From Chitinophaga eiseniae (GTDB lineage: Bacteria > Bacteroidota > Bacteroidia > Chitinophagales > Chitinophagaceae), in contig NZ_JABAHZ010000015.1 in the NCBI RefSeq assembly GCF_012641265.1, forward strand, positions 1 to 36,434: a stretch of DNA of 36,434 nt, in the 5' to 3' direction. Positions 23,163 through 31,019 of this stretch are shown in pieces (within the stretch, counting starts at the first letter, position 1; each line of letters opens with the position of its first letter). Both the position numbers and the translations under genes were made by a program. A model generated the notes under the pieces. That model saw only the letters and a list, made by a program, of their open reading frames with translations. It ran no database searches and was not told the origin of the DNA.

Positions 23163-24131
23163 ATGCAACCTTCAGTAAAAATTTTCACAGGCAACAGTAA
23201 TCCTGCATTGGCCGAGAAGATTGCCAAAAAATATGGCAAGGGTCTTAACGGCGGTCTTGGCAAAGTAAAAATTCAGAAATTCAGTGATGGTGAGATCCAG
23301 CCTGTGTTCCTGGAAAGTATCCGTGGCGACTATGTTTTTCTTATCCAGGGCACCAGTGCGCCATCAGACAACCTGCTGGAGCTCTTGTTGATGATAGATG
23401 CCGCTAAACGGGCGTCAGCAGGCTATATTACTGCCGTAATTCCTTATTTCGGATATGCCCGCCAGGACAGGAAAGATAAGCCCAGGGTGGCGATCGGCTC
23501 TAAACTGATGGCCAATCTGCTTACTTCAGCAGGAGCCAACAGGGTGATAACCATGGACTTACATGCTCCTCAGATCCAGGGATTCTTTGATATCCCGGTA
23601 GACCACCTGGATAGTTCCGCTATTTTTATTCCTTATATCGAGAATTTAAGGTTAGAAAACCTTACCTTTGCGTCCCCTGATGTAGGTAGCACCAATAGGG
23701 TGCGTGAAGTAGCGTCGTACTTTAATGCTGAAATGGTGATTTGCGATAAACATCGTAAACGTGCCAATGAAATAGCATCCATGGTAGTGATCGGAGAGGT
23801 GAAAGACAGGGACATAGTGCTCATTGACGATATCTGTGATACCGCAGGAACGCTGTCTAAAGCTGCCAACCTATTAAAGGAAAAAGGCGCCAGAAGTGTT
23901 CGTGCATTTTGTACCCACCCGGTATTTAGCGGGAATGCGTATGAAAACATCATGAATTCGGTGCTGGAAGAGGTCGTAGTATGTGATACTATTCCCATCA
24001 AACCACAAGCGCCGGGTTCCAAGATTAAAGTGATTTCTGTGGCCGAGCTGTTTGCGGTAGCTATCCGTAACATGCACGAAAACAAGTCTATCACCAGCCT
24101 GTTTATACACAGTCATCGCCGGGGCGAATAA
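23163..24131 (+). CDS. prs: Ribose-phosphate pyrophosphokinase
   Basis: Makes PRPP from ribose 5-phosphate and ATP for purine, pyrimidine, histidine, tryptophan and NAD synthesis. The 322-residue protein has KIFTGNSNPALAEKIA at the N-terminus, the ATP-loop region FGYARQDRKDKPR, the metal-binding TMDLHAPQIQGFFDIPVDHL, and the PRPP-binding IVLIDDICDTAGTL. Length is typical of class I Prs. The start at 23163 follows the promoter box and gives the usual N-terminus. rplY follows after 38 bases, an arrangement common in bacteria. Confidence 0.97.
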   Translation: MQPSVKIFTGNSNPALAEKIAKKYGKGLNGGLGKVKIQKFSDGEIQPVFLESIRGDYVFLIQGTSAPSDNLLELLLMIDAAKRASAGYITAVIPYFGYARQDRKDKPRVAIGSKLMANLLTSAGANRVITMDLHAPQIQGFFDIPVDHLDSSAIFIPYIENLRLENLTFASPDVGSTNRVREVASYFNAEMVICDKHRKRANEIASMVVIGEVKDRDIVLIDDICDTAGTLSKAANLLKEKGARSVRAFCTHPVFSGNAYENIMNSVLEEVVVCDTIPIKPQAPGSKIKVISVAELFAVAIRNMHENKSITSLFIHSHRRGE

Positions 24132-24169
24132 CCAAGTATTTTAATTACCAATATAAAATTGTCTAAACA

Positions 24170-24760
24170 ATGAAAACAATAACCATCGAAGGACAACTCA
24201 GGAGCGAATTCGGCAAAAAAGCCACCCGCCAGATCCGTTCTGAGGAAAAAGTGCCTTGCGTTATTTACGGGGGTGCAGAAACTGTTAATTTTTCAGCTCC
24301 TGCAAAAGCATTCAAAAACCTGGTGTATACTGCTGATTTCCAGATCGCAGAGGTTAAACTGGGCGCTAAAACTTACAGATGCGTATTAAAAGATCTGCAG
24401 TTTGACGTAGTAACTGACGAACTGGCTCACATCGATTTCATGGAGCTGGTAGAAGACAAAGCGGTAGCAGTAACCCTGCCTATCAAACTGGTTGGTCAGT
24501 CTGTAGGTGTTAAAGCCGGTGGTAAACTGGTGAGCAAACTGAAAGCGCTGAAAGTAAAAGCATTACCTAAGCACCTGGTTGAAAATATCGAAGTTAACAT
24601 CGATAACCTGGAACTGAACGCTAACATCCGTGTAGAAGATGTGAAGATCGAAGGTATCGAAATCACCAACTCTCCGCGTATTCCTATTGCTTCTGTGGTA
24701 ATGACCCGTCAGCTGCGCCAGGAAGAAGCCACTGCTGAAAAAGACGCTAAAAAGAAATAA
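24170..24760 (+). CDS. rplY: 50S ribosomal protein L25 (Ctc/TL5 type)
   Basis: Binds 5S rRNA in the large subunit. The 196-residue protein is the long form: an N-terminal L25 beta-barrel (about 1-90, with the signature IPCVIYG-like VPCVIYGG) and a C-terminal TL5/Ctc domain (about 95-180), ending in a lysine-rich tail. It follows prs by 38 bases and is closed by a terminator, so prs-rplY is probably a two-gene unit. Confidence 0.95.
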   Translation: MKTITIEGQLRSEFGKKATRQIRSEEKVPCVIYGGAETVNFSAPAKAFKNLVYTADFQIAEVKLGAKTYRCVLKDLQFDVVTDELAHIDFMELVEDKAVAVTLPIKLVGQSVGVKAGGKLVSKLKALKVKALPKHLVENIEVNIDNLELNANIRVEDVKIEGIEITNSPRIPIASVVMTRQLRQEEATAEKDAKKK

Positions 24761-24780
24761 TCTTTTAGAAATATTTTTCC

Positions 24781-24812
24781 AAAAAGCCTCTCTACTTTTA
24801 GAGGGGCTTTTT
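24781..24812 (+). terminator. Terminator after rplY
   Basis: Thirteen-base stem (24781-24793 with 24100-series partner 24800-24812; one wobble pair), a six-base loop, and a T-rich 3' arm running into TTTTTAATTTT. It lies 20 bases after the rplY stop and 20 bases before pth. Confidence 0.85.
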
Positions 24813-24832
24813 AATTTTAGATTTTTCAGGTT

Positions 24833-25408
24833 ATGAAATATTTAATAGCTGGATTAGGCAACATTGGGGAAGAATATAAACATACCCGCCATAACATTGG
24901 TTTTGATGTGGTTGACGCCTTTGCTGCCAAACACCAGGCAAATTTCCGGAACGACCGGCTGGCCGATGTTGCCGAATGCAAATGGAAAGGGAAAACGTTT
25001 ATTGTCATTAAACCCACTACCTACATGAACCTTAGTGGGAGAGCCATTAAGTACTGGCTCGACAAAGAAAAGATCCCGGTAGAAAACCTGCTGGTGATCC
25101 TCGACGACCTCGCCCTCCCCATTGAATCGATCCGGTTACGCCCAGGAGGCAGTGATGCCGGGCATAATGGATTAAAAAGTATACAGGAGTCGCTGGGCAC
25201 CAACCAATATCCCCGATTGCGCTTTGGCGTGGGCAACGACTACCCCAAAGGACGACAGGTGGACTTTGTGTTGAGCAAATGGAAAAAAACGGAAGAGCCT
25301 GTTGTGCAGGAAAAAATTAACAAAAGCACGGAAATTATTGAAAGTTTTGCCAGCATCGGCATTGCCCGTACTATGAATGACGCCAACAAGCTCACATTCC
25401 TGCTGTAA
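24833..25408 (+). CDS. pth: Peptidyl-tRNA hydrolase
   Basis: Releases tRNA from peptidyl-tRNA dropped by stalled ribosomes. The 191-residue protein has GLGNIGEEYKHTRHNIGF with the catalytic His near residue 20 and Asn near 10, TYMNLSGRAIKYW, the conserved ILDDLALP, and GSDAGHNGLKSI. Length is normal. It begins 20 bases after the rplY terminator; some read-through or a weak promoter in the A+T-rich gap must express it. Confidence 0.96.
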   Translation: MKYLIAGLGNIGEEYKHTRHNIGFDVVDAFAAKHQANFRNDRLADVAECKWKGKTFIVIKPTTYMNLSGRAIKYWLDKEKIPVENLLVILDDLALPIESIRLRPGGSDAGHNGLKSIQESLGTNQYPRLRFGVGNDYPKGRQVDFVLSKWKKTEEPVVQEKINKSTEIIESFASIGIARTMNDANKLTFLL

Positions 25409-25464
25409 ATGAATCGTATAGCGGATACCTCGCTGTTTTTCTTATCTTTAAAAACAAACGCATT

Positions 25465-26076
25465 ATGAAAATTATTTGCGTAGGCAGGAATTATGCCGAC
25501 CATGCCAAAGAGTTAAAGAATGAAGTGCCCTCAGAACCGGTATTGTTTATGAAACCCAAGAGTGCACTGCTCCAGAATGGTCACCCGTTTTATTATCCCG
25601 AATTTACCAGCAACCTGCACTACGAATGTGAACTGGTACTGAAAGTGAGCAAGAACGGGAAACATATACAGGAAAAATTTGCCGATAAATATTATGATCA
25701 GATTTCTGTAGGAATCGATTTTACCGCAAGGGATCTGCAGGATAAACAAAAAGCCAAAGGCTTACCCTGGGAAATCGCCAAATCGTTCGATAATTCAGCC
25801 CTGGTAGGCAATTTCATCCCCATTACCCCGGAAATGGACAAGAAAGACATTAATTTCTGTTTGTATAAAAACAAAGCCCTGGCCCAGGCCGGCAATACGA
25901 AAGACCTGCTGTTTTCTTTCGATTTCCTCCTGGCTTATATTTCCCGCTTTTTTACCCTCAATATCGGGGATCTGATCTTTACCGGCACTCCCGCCGGCGT
26001 AGGACCTGCCGAAATCGGGGATAGTTTTGAAGCATTTATTGAAAATGATAGCCTGTTGGAGTTTAATGTGAAATAG
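25465..26076 (+). CDS. Fumarylacetoacetate hydrolase family protein
   Basis: A 203-residue FAH-fold protein of the short, FAHD1/YcgM-like type (acylpyruvase or oxaloacetate decarboxylase-like). It begins MKIICVGRNYADHAKE, and shows the metal ligands in YECELVLKVS and the following DFTARDLQ, plus LPWEIAKSFDNSA and GDLIFTGTPAGVGP near the C-terminus. Substrate cannot be read from sequence. A weak box TATCTTTA (25443-25450) precedes it. The gene ends seven bases before the long inverted repeat shared with the convergent MarR gene. Confidence 0.88.
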   Translation: MKIICVGRNYADHAKELKNEVPSEPVLFMKPKSALLQNGHPFYYPEFTSNLHYECELVLKVSKNGKHIQEKFADKYYDQISVGIDFTARDLQDKQKAKGLPWEIAKSFDNSALVGNFIPITPEMDKKDINFCLYKNKALAQAGNTKDLLFSFDFLLAYISRFFTLNIGDLIFTGTPAGVGPAEIGDSFEAFIENDSLLEFNVK

Positions 26077-26083
26077 CGCAGAA

Positions 26084-26188
26084 AGCAGAAAGCAGAAAGC
26101 GAAAAGCTATTGTGGAGGATGACCAAAGCGATTTAAATATTCGCTAAGATCATCCTCCACAATAGCTTTTCGCTTTCTGCTTTCCGCT
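26084..26188. terminator. Bidirectional terminator-like 39-bp inverted repeat
   Basis: Arms 26084-26122 and 26150-26188 pair at 38 of 39 positions around a 27-base loop, which itself contains a small AGCGA/TCGCT stem. It fills the gap between the stops of the FAH-family gene (26076) and the marR gene (26190). The outer arm carries tandem copies of AGAAAGC. It lacks a clean T run, so termination is inferred from position and stem strength. Confidence 0.7.
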
Positions 26189-26189
26189 C

Positions 26190-26627
26190 CTAAGAAGGGA
26201 TATTCGCATAAATAGTATCCAGTATCCTCGTTAACTCTGCATAGTCGGCCTCTGTGAGCGTTTTCCAGCCAATTTTACGCATGTCATACACCAGCGATTT
26301 TACATCTTTGTATTTATCCACACCTGCCGGAGTCAGCTGCAGGTAAACTTTGCGGCGATCCTGGGCATCCGCCTCCCGCTTTACCAGTCCCTTCTTTACC
26401 AATAATTCTATAATGCGGGAAATAGTTGTAATGTCCTTTGAGGTATTACGGGCCAGCTCGTTATGGGTGGTTTTTTTGTGCTTGTAAAGATTCTCTATTA
26501 GCAGCCATTGGTCCACTGTAATGTCCTTCTGCTCGGCATCGAACTTTTTTTGCCAATAGTTGCGCAATTTTTTGAGCGTAGCATCCAACTTAAAAAAAGA
26601 TGGATTACTGACGAAAGTATCAGTCAT
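26190..26627 (-). CDS. MarR family transcriptional regulator
   Basis: A 145-residue winged-helix repressor. The central DNA-binding region (about 45-105) reads TTHNELARNTSKDITTISR for the helix-turn-helix, then VKKGLVKREADAQDRRKVYLQLTPAG, the classic MarR wing with the DxRxxxxxLT pattern. The N- and C-terminal helices are as expected for a dimer. It is divergent from the 2-oxoacid dehydrogenase fusion gene, and the spacer holds a triple half-site palindrome (26644-26665), so it probably controls itself and that gene. The ligand is unknown. Confidence 0.92.
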   Translation of the reverse strand: MTDTFVSNPSFFKLDATLKKLRNYWQKKFDAEQKDITVDQWLLIENLYKHKKTTHNELARNTSKDITTISRIIELLVKKGLVKREADAQDRRKVYLQLTPAGVDKYKDVKSLVYDMRKIGWKTLTEADYAELTRILDTIYANIPS

Positions 26628-26643
26628 ATTAGTTAATTTGCAT

Positions 26644-26665
26644 TAGCAACTGTTGCTATGGCAAC
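26644..26665. promoter_or_regulatory. Probable MarR operator with three half-sites
   Basis: Half-sites GCAAC (26646-26650), GTTGC (26652-26656) and GCAAC (26661-26665) form two overlapping palindromes: TAGCAAC-T-GTTGCTA, perfect over 15 bases, and GTTGC-TATG-GCAAC. It lies 16 bases from the marR ATG in a divergent spacer, the usual site for a MarR-type operator. Confidence 0.55.
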
Positions 26666-26706
26666 TATTGTTTTTAGATTACCGTCATCACCAAAACAGT
26701 CTTATT

Positions 26707-28836
26707 GTGTTTAAAGATAGCACAAGCGTTTCAACTTTAAAAACGCCCACATCCGATCCGGGTGGTCACCAGGGCGAAATGGCTGATTTACTGACAGCGT
26801 GGAGATTGATGTGTGAGGCCGGTTCTATGGCCGCCATTTACGAAAACAACAGGAGTATCTGCCGGTATGTACACTCTACCTCCCGGGGGCATGAGGCTAT
26901 ACAAATAGCCACAGGCCTGCAATTGCAGCCGTGGGACTTTGTAAGTCCCTATTATCGCGATGAAAGTATGTTGCTCGCCATGGGCTTTTCACCCTATGAG
27001 TTAATGCTGCAGTTACTTGCCAAAGCTGACGACCCTTTCTCCGGGGGACGATCTTATTACAGCCACCCTAACAGCCGTAGAACAGACCGGCCGCAAATTC
27101 CTCATCAAAGCAGTGCTACTGGCATGCAGGTGATTCCCACTACTGGCGTTGCACAGGGGATTCAATACCTGGAACAGATCCATTCCAACCTGTTGCGCAC
27201 CGGCCCGGCAGGTGAATTACCGGTAGTCATTTGCTCCCTGGGCGACGGCAGCGTTACGGAAGGAGAGGTTGCAGAAGCATTCCAGTTTGCCGTTTTAAAA
27301 CAGCTGCCCGTTATCTACCTGGTACAGGACAACGATTGGGGAATTTCTGCTACCTCCGCAGAAGTACGCACCATGGACGCCTACGAGTATGCAGCCGGCT
27401 TTAAGGGATTAGAGCGTATGCAGGTGGACGGGAGCGATTTTACTGCCAGCTATGCCGCCATGGAAGCCGCCATTGGCTATGTACGCCATGAACGCAAACC
27501 CATCCTGGTACATGCCACCGTACCGCTGCTCGGACATCATACCTCCGGGGTGCGGAAAGAGTGGTACCGGACGCCAGATGACCTGGCAAAACATGCCGCC
27601 AATGATCCATTACCTAAGCTCCGGGCATTACTGGAAAAACATGGGGTTACCGCAGCAGCACTCGACCAGGTAGCCGCCACCGCGGTAACGGATATACAAG
27701 CCGCCTTTGATAAAGCCGTGGCTGCTCCCGAGCCCCTCCCGGAAACCGTCACCGAACACATATTTGCGCCCGCCGCCGTCACTGAAGAAAAAGGGGAACG
27801 TAGTCCCGCCGGAAAGCAGAAGGTGGTGATGGTAGATGCCGCCCTGCACGCTGTAGAAGAAATTATGTCGGCATACCCTGAAGCCATATTTTTTGGCCAG
27901 GACGTAGGCCGCCGGCTGGGCGGCGTATTTCGCGAAGCGGCCACCCTCGGCGATAAATTTGGTATACACCGCGTATATAACACCGCTATACAGGAAGCGT
28001 ATATTATTGGCGCCACCGCAGGATTATCTGCCGTAGGCGTAAAACCTATAGTGGAAGTACAGTTCGCGGATTATATCTATCCCGGATTTAACCAGCTGGT
28101 AACGGAAATCTCCAAATCCTGTTACCTCACCAATGGAAAATACCCCATACAAACCCTTATCCGCGTGCCTATTGGCGCCTATGGTGGGGGCGGCCCTTAT
28201 CATTCCGGCAGCGTGGAATCAACGCTGTTGAGCATAAAAGGCATCAAAGTGGTATACCCTTCCAACGCCGCTGATATGAAAGGCCTGATGAAAGCAGCCT
28301 TCCTCGATCCCAATCCCGTAGTAATGCTGGAACATAAAGGGCTCTACTGGAGTAAAGTGCCAGGTACCCTGGAAGCAATGACCGTGGAGCCAGCTGCCGA
28401 TTATGTACTGCCATTGGGTAAAGGAGCGGTAGTGCAGCATGCGCATCCCAGGGATGTGGCAAACGGAAATACACTCTGTATTATTACCTACGGGATGGGC
28501 GTATACTGGGCCAAAGCCGCTGCCAGGGACTGGCCGGGACAGGTAACCATTATCGATCTGCGTACGCTGTTCCCCCTGGATGAAGCGCTGGTATACGAGA
28601 CGGTACAGCAACATGGTAAATGCCTGATCCTGACAGAAGAACAACTCAATAACTCTTTTGCACAGGCGCTGGCCGGCCGTATACAACACACCTGTTTTCA
28701 ATTCCTGGATGCTCCCATATTTACCATGGGCGCCCTGGATTTGCCAGCAGTACCACTCAACACGGGGTTGGAAGCTGCGATGCTGCCAGGTCCGGAAAAG
28801 GTAAGCCAGATGATCCGCCAGCTATTGGCCTATTAA
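26707..28836 (+). CDS. Fused 2-oxoacid dehydrogenase E1 alpha/beta
   Basis: Thiamine-diphosphate E1 component with both subunits in one chain (709 residues from GTG 26707), for a pyruvate or branched-chain 2-oxoacid dehydrogenase complex. The alpha half has the ThDP motif GDGSVTEGE (about 179-187) ending at the QDNDWGIS segment, and the loop LLGHHTSG. After a linker at about 345-370 the beta half starts KVVMVDAALHAVEE, with FFGQDVGRRLGG, NTAIQEAYIIG (probable catalytic Glu) and RVPIGAYGGGGPYHSG. No E2 or E3 gene is adjacent. The start is uncertain: no ATG precedes the conserved region except Met at 26779, and an in-frame TTG at 26653 lies inside the operator. Divergent MarR regulator likely controls it. 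Confidence 0.88.
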   Translation: MFKDSTSVSTLKTPTSDPGGHQGEMADLLTAWRLMCEAGSMAAIYENNRSICRYVHSTSRGHEAIQIATGLQLQPWDFVSPYYRDESMLLAMGFSPYELMLQLLAKADDPFSGGRSYYSHPNSRRTDRPQIPHQSSATGMQVIPTTGVAQGIQYLEQIHSNLLRTGPAGELPVVICSLGDGSVTEGEVAEAFQFAVLKQLPVIYLVQDNDWGISATSAEVRTMDAYEYAAGFKGLERMQVDGSDFTASYAAMEAAIGYVRHERKPILVHATVPLLGHHTSGVRKEWYRTPDDLAKHAANDPLPKLRALLEKHGVTAAALDQVAATAVTDIQAAFDKAVAAPEPLPETVTEHIFAPAAVTEEKGERSPAGKQKVVMVDAALHAVEEIMSAYPEAIFFGQDVGRRLGGVFREAATLGDKFGIHRVYNTAIQEAYIIGATAGLSAVGVKPIVEVQFADYIYPGFNQLVTEISKSCYLTNGKYPIQTLIRVPIGAYGGGGPYHSGSVESTLLSIKGIKVVYPSNAADMKGLMKAAFLDPNPVVMLEHKGLYWSKVPGTLEAMTVEPAADYVLPLGKGAVVQHAHPRDVANGNTLCIITYGMGVYWAKAAARDWPGQVTIIDLRTLFPLDEALVYETVQQHGKCLILTEEQLNNSFAQALAGRIQHTCFQFLDAPIFTMGALDLPAVPLNTGLEAAMLPGPEKVSQMIRQLLAY

Positions 28837-28948
28837 AGTTGTGAGTACATGCTTTTCAGGTATTCTCTTGAAAGCCGGATGGTCTGATCTGAAAATAGAG
28901 CGAATTATTTTTGAAAAGAAGAATGGTTGCAATTGCTGCAGGCATCGG

Positions 28949-29524
28949 TTATTTCACTGCCTTAGAAGCGGTACCAAAGGTAAAACTAACGGCAGCGGTT
29001 AAACGTTTCATGGCAATGGCGAGTTGATTTTCTACTGTTTTTACAGAGAGATTCATTACTGCAGCGACCTCTTTATATTTCATGCCGTTTTGTTTAATAA
29101 GCGTAAATACCATCTTGCATTTGGGAGGAAGTTGCTGTATGGCGAATTCCATTTTACGCACCATTTCCGCGGAAATCATCAGTTGTTCGGGATTGCTGTC
29201 GAATGCAATATCTATTTTATCTTCTTCCGGAAAAAATACCTGCCGGGAAGCCACCTGTTTCCGGTGATGATCAATCGCTTTATTTTTTGCGATCACAAAA
29301 AGATATACCTGTGGATTTTTTATGTGTGCGAGGGAAGCTCTTTTTTGCCAGCAATGCATGAAAACATCGTTGGTAATTTCTTCAGCAATTTCTTTGGAAT
29401 GAGTTAATGTGAATGAAAAGCGGAGTAAGGTCACAAAAAAATGATTATAGAAAGCCCGGAAGGCTGCCTGATCATTGTTCATTGTGATGTTACTAAAAAG
29501 CTCATTAATTGTACACTGATCCAT
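28949..29524 (-). CDS. RNA polymerase ECF sigma factor (FecI-like)
   Basis: A 191-residue sigma-70 family protein with region 2 (about 22-90, including the SKEIAEEITNDVFMHCWQKR segment) and region 4 (about 130-180, with FTLIKQNGMKYKEVAAVMNLSVKTVENQL as the helix-turn-helix). It is of the Bacteroidota group that pairs with FecR anti-sigma factors and SusC transporters. It is divergent from fecR here, with a 238-base spacer; a near-consensus TATAATTTG (29550-29558, minus strand) may be its promoter. The upstream 28837-28948 gap shows no clear terminator. Confidence 0.93.
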   Translation of the reverse strand: MDQCTINELFSNITMNNDQAAFRAFYNHFFVTLLRFSFTLTHSKEIAEEITNDVFMHCWQKRASLAHIKNPQVYLFVIAKNKAIDHHRKQVASRQVFFPEEDKIDIAFDSNPEQLMISAEMVRKMEFAIQQLPPKCKMVFTLIKQNGMKYKEVAAVMNLSVKTVENQLAIAMKRLTAAVSFTFGTASKAVK

Positions 29525-29762
29525 TCCTGTTTCCCGCTGATAATGGTTGCAAATTATATAACGTAGGTTACGCTAAAGTTAACAAATTAATTTATCTGCA
29601 AAAGGTTTTTGTAGCCCTGATATTATTTTGTTGAAAATTAGGGGTATAGTTGCCATCTGCCTGGTTAATCCGCCACCACTGCACTAAAAAAAATATTATT
29701 TCCTTTTTGGGGGTTTTTGAATTTCTTTTCGTCCTTCTGCTATAACACTTACAAGCAAGTAA

Positions 29763-30842
29763 ATGATCGAGCAGCAGCGGATAAATTTATTGATGACCAG
29801 GAAGATAGCCGGGGAGGCTTCCCTGGAAGAATTAGCAGAACTGGATGAACTGCTGTTGCAATATCCTGAGCTTCAATATACTTATACCATTGTAGCAGAT
29901 ATCCGGGCGATGAAGGAAACCGGTGGATTTTCGCCAGCTGAAGAACAGCAGTTGTTGAAAGATGGACTAGCAAATATGGAGCGGTTAATGGCCGTAGCCG
30001 AAGAACGACCGGTAAAGCGGTTATTCCCCTGGAGGATAAGCGCCGGTATAGCCGCCTGCATAGCCGTATTGGTGGCGGTGTATGGCGTATGGAAAATGCC
30101 GCGCCATGGAAGTTATGGAAATGAGATAGTGACTAAGAATGGTTCTAAAACCGCGGTAGTGTTACCAGATGGCACCAACGTGGTGCTCAATGCCTGCAGC
30201 CGCCTGAAGTATGATGTGAATAAATTTCTGAACGGTAACCGGGAAGTGGTGCTCACCGGCGAAGCTTATTTTGATGTGAAGCATGATCCACAGCATCCTT
30301 TTATTATTCAAACCGCTCATGCCAATATAAAGGTGTTGGGCACTGTTTTTAATGTGAAGGCCTATGCCGAAGATGCTACGGTAGAAACTACCCTGCTCAG
30401 CGGCAAAGTAGAAGTGAGTTTCCACGAAGGGGCTGCTGGTAAAGTAAATAAGGTAGTAGTACTGGAGCCCGAACAGAAGCTGATTATAGATAAGCAACAT
30501 ATGAATGCTGCTGCACAAAGCAGTCGTAATGATACCATTCATACTTTCGCCATTACCCCACTGAAAGTAAATAACCAGGGCGATAGCAGTAAACAGCAGG
30601 AAACTGCCTGGATGAACGACCGCTTTGAATTTGATAACATTACGTTGGAACAGTTATCACACGACCTGGAACGTTGGTACAACGTAACCATCCGCTTTAA
30701 AAACGATAAATACAAGTATGAAGTGTTTACGGGCGCTTTCCGTAAACAGCGCATTGAGCAGGTATTACAGGCTTTACAGTTAATGTCGGCAGATATGCAC
30801 TACGAAGTGAACAGTAAGGAGAATGTTATTTACATATGGTAG
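29763..30842 (+). CDS. FecR-type anti-sigma factor
   Basis: Inner-membrane regulator that holds the ECF sigma factor until the outer-membrane transporter signals. The 359-residue protein has an N-terminal cytoplasmic helical domain (1-88), one transmembrane helix (about 92-110), the periplasmic FecR domain (about 122-220, with KTAVVLPDGTNVVLNACS and GEAYFDVKHDP) and a C-terminal DUF4974-like STN-fold domain (about 285-355, FEFDNITLEQLSHDLERWYNV). It is followed by a hairpin at 30911-30940 and then the SusC gene. The 29525-29762 spacer holds A+T-rich promoter-like DNA but no exact TAnnTTTG box for this gene. Confidence 0.94.
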   Translation: MIEQQRINLLMTRKIAGEASLEELAELDELLLQYPELQYTYTIVADIRAMKETGGFSPAEEQQLLKDGLANMERLMAVAEERPVKRLFPWRISAGIAACIAVLVAVYGVWKMPRHGSYGNEIVTKNGSKTAVVLPDGTNVVLNACSRLKYDVNKFLNGNREVVLTGEAYFDVKHDPQHPFIIQTAHANIKVLGTVFNVKAYAEDATVETTLLSGKVEVSFHEGAAGKVNKVVVLEPEQKLIIDKQHMNAAAQSSRNDTIHTFAITPLKVNNQGDSSKQQETAWMNDRFEFDNITLEQLSHDLERWYNVTIRFKNDKYKYEVFTGAFRKQRIEQVLQALQLMSADMHYEVNSKENVIYIW

Positions 30843-30910
30843 TCACTTGGTTTAATAATCATTCATGAACATATAAATCAAATTACTTTTTTATTGCTGA
30901 CAGCAAATAA

Positions 30911-30940
30911 AAAAGGGAAATGCTCGAACATTCCCCTTTT
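30911..30940 (+). terminator. Terminator-like hairpin between fecR and susC
   Basis: Arms 30911-30922 and 30929-30940 pair at 11 of 12 positions around CTCGAA, ending in TTTT. It could end the fecR transcript, leaving susC to a promoter in 30941-31019, where I see no TAnnTTTG box; an ECF-dependent promoter would fit. Confidence 0.65.
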
Positions 30941-31019
30941 CAAAATGCTGGCTAAACAACGTAAACCGATCCACACAATCTGGTAATGGCCTAATTATTT
31001 AACCTAACGAAACAAATTT

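Noticed and set aside
26084..26104. AGAAAGC tandem units as a possible repeat array or CRISPR remnant
   Set aside because: Only a few seven-base units, with no spacers; they are one arm of the long inverted repeat.
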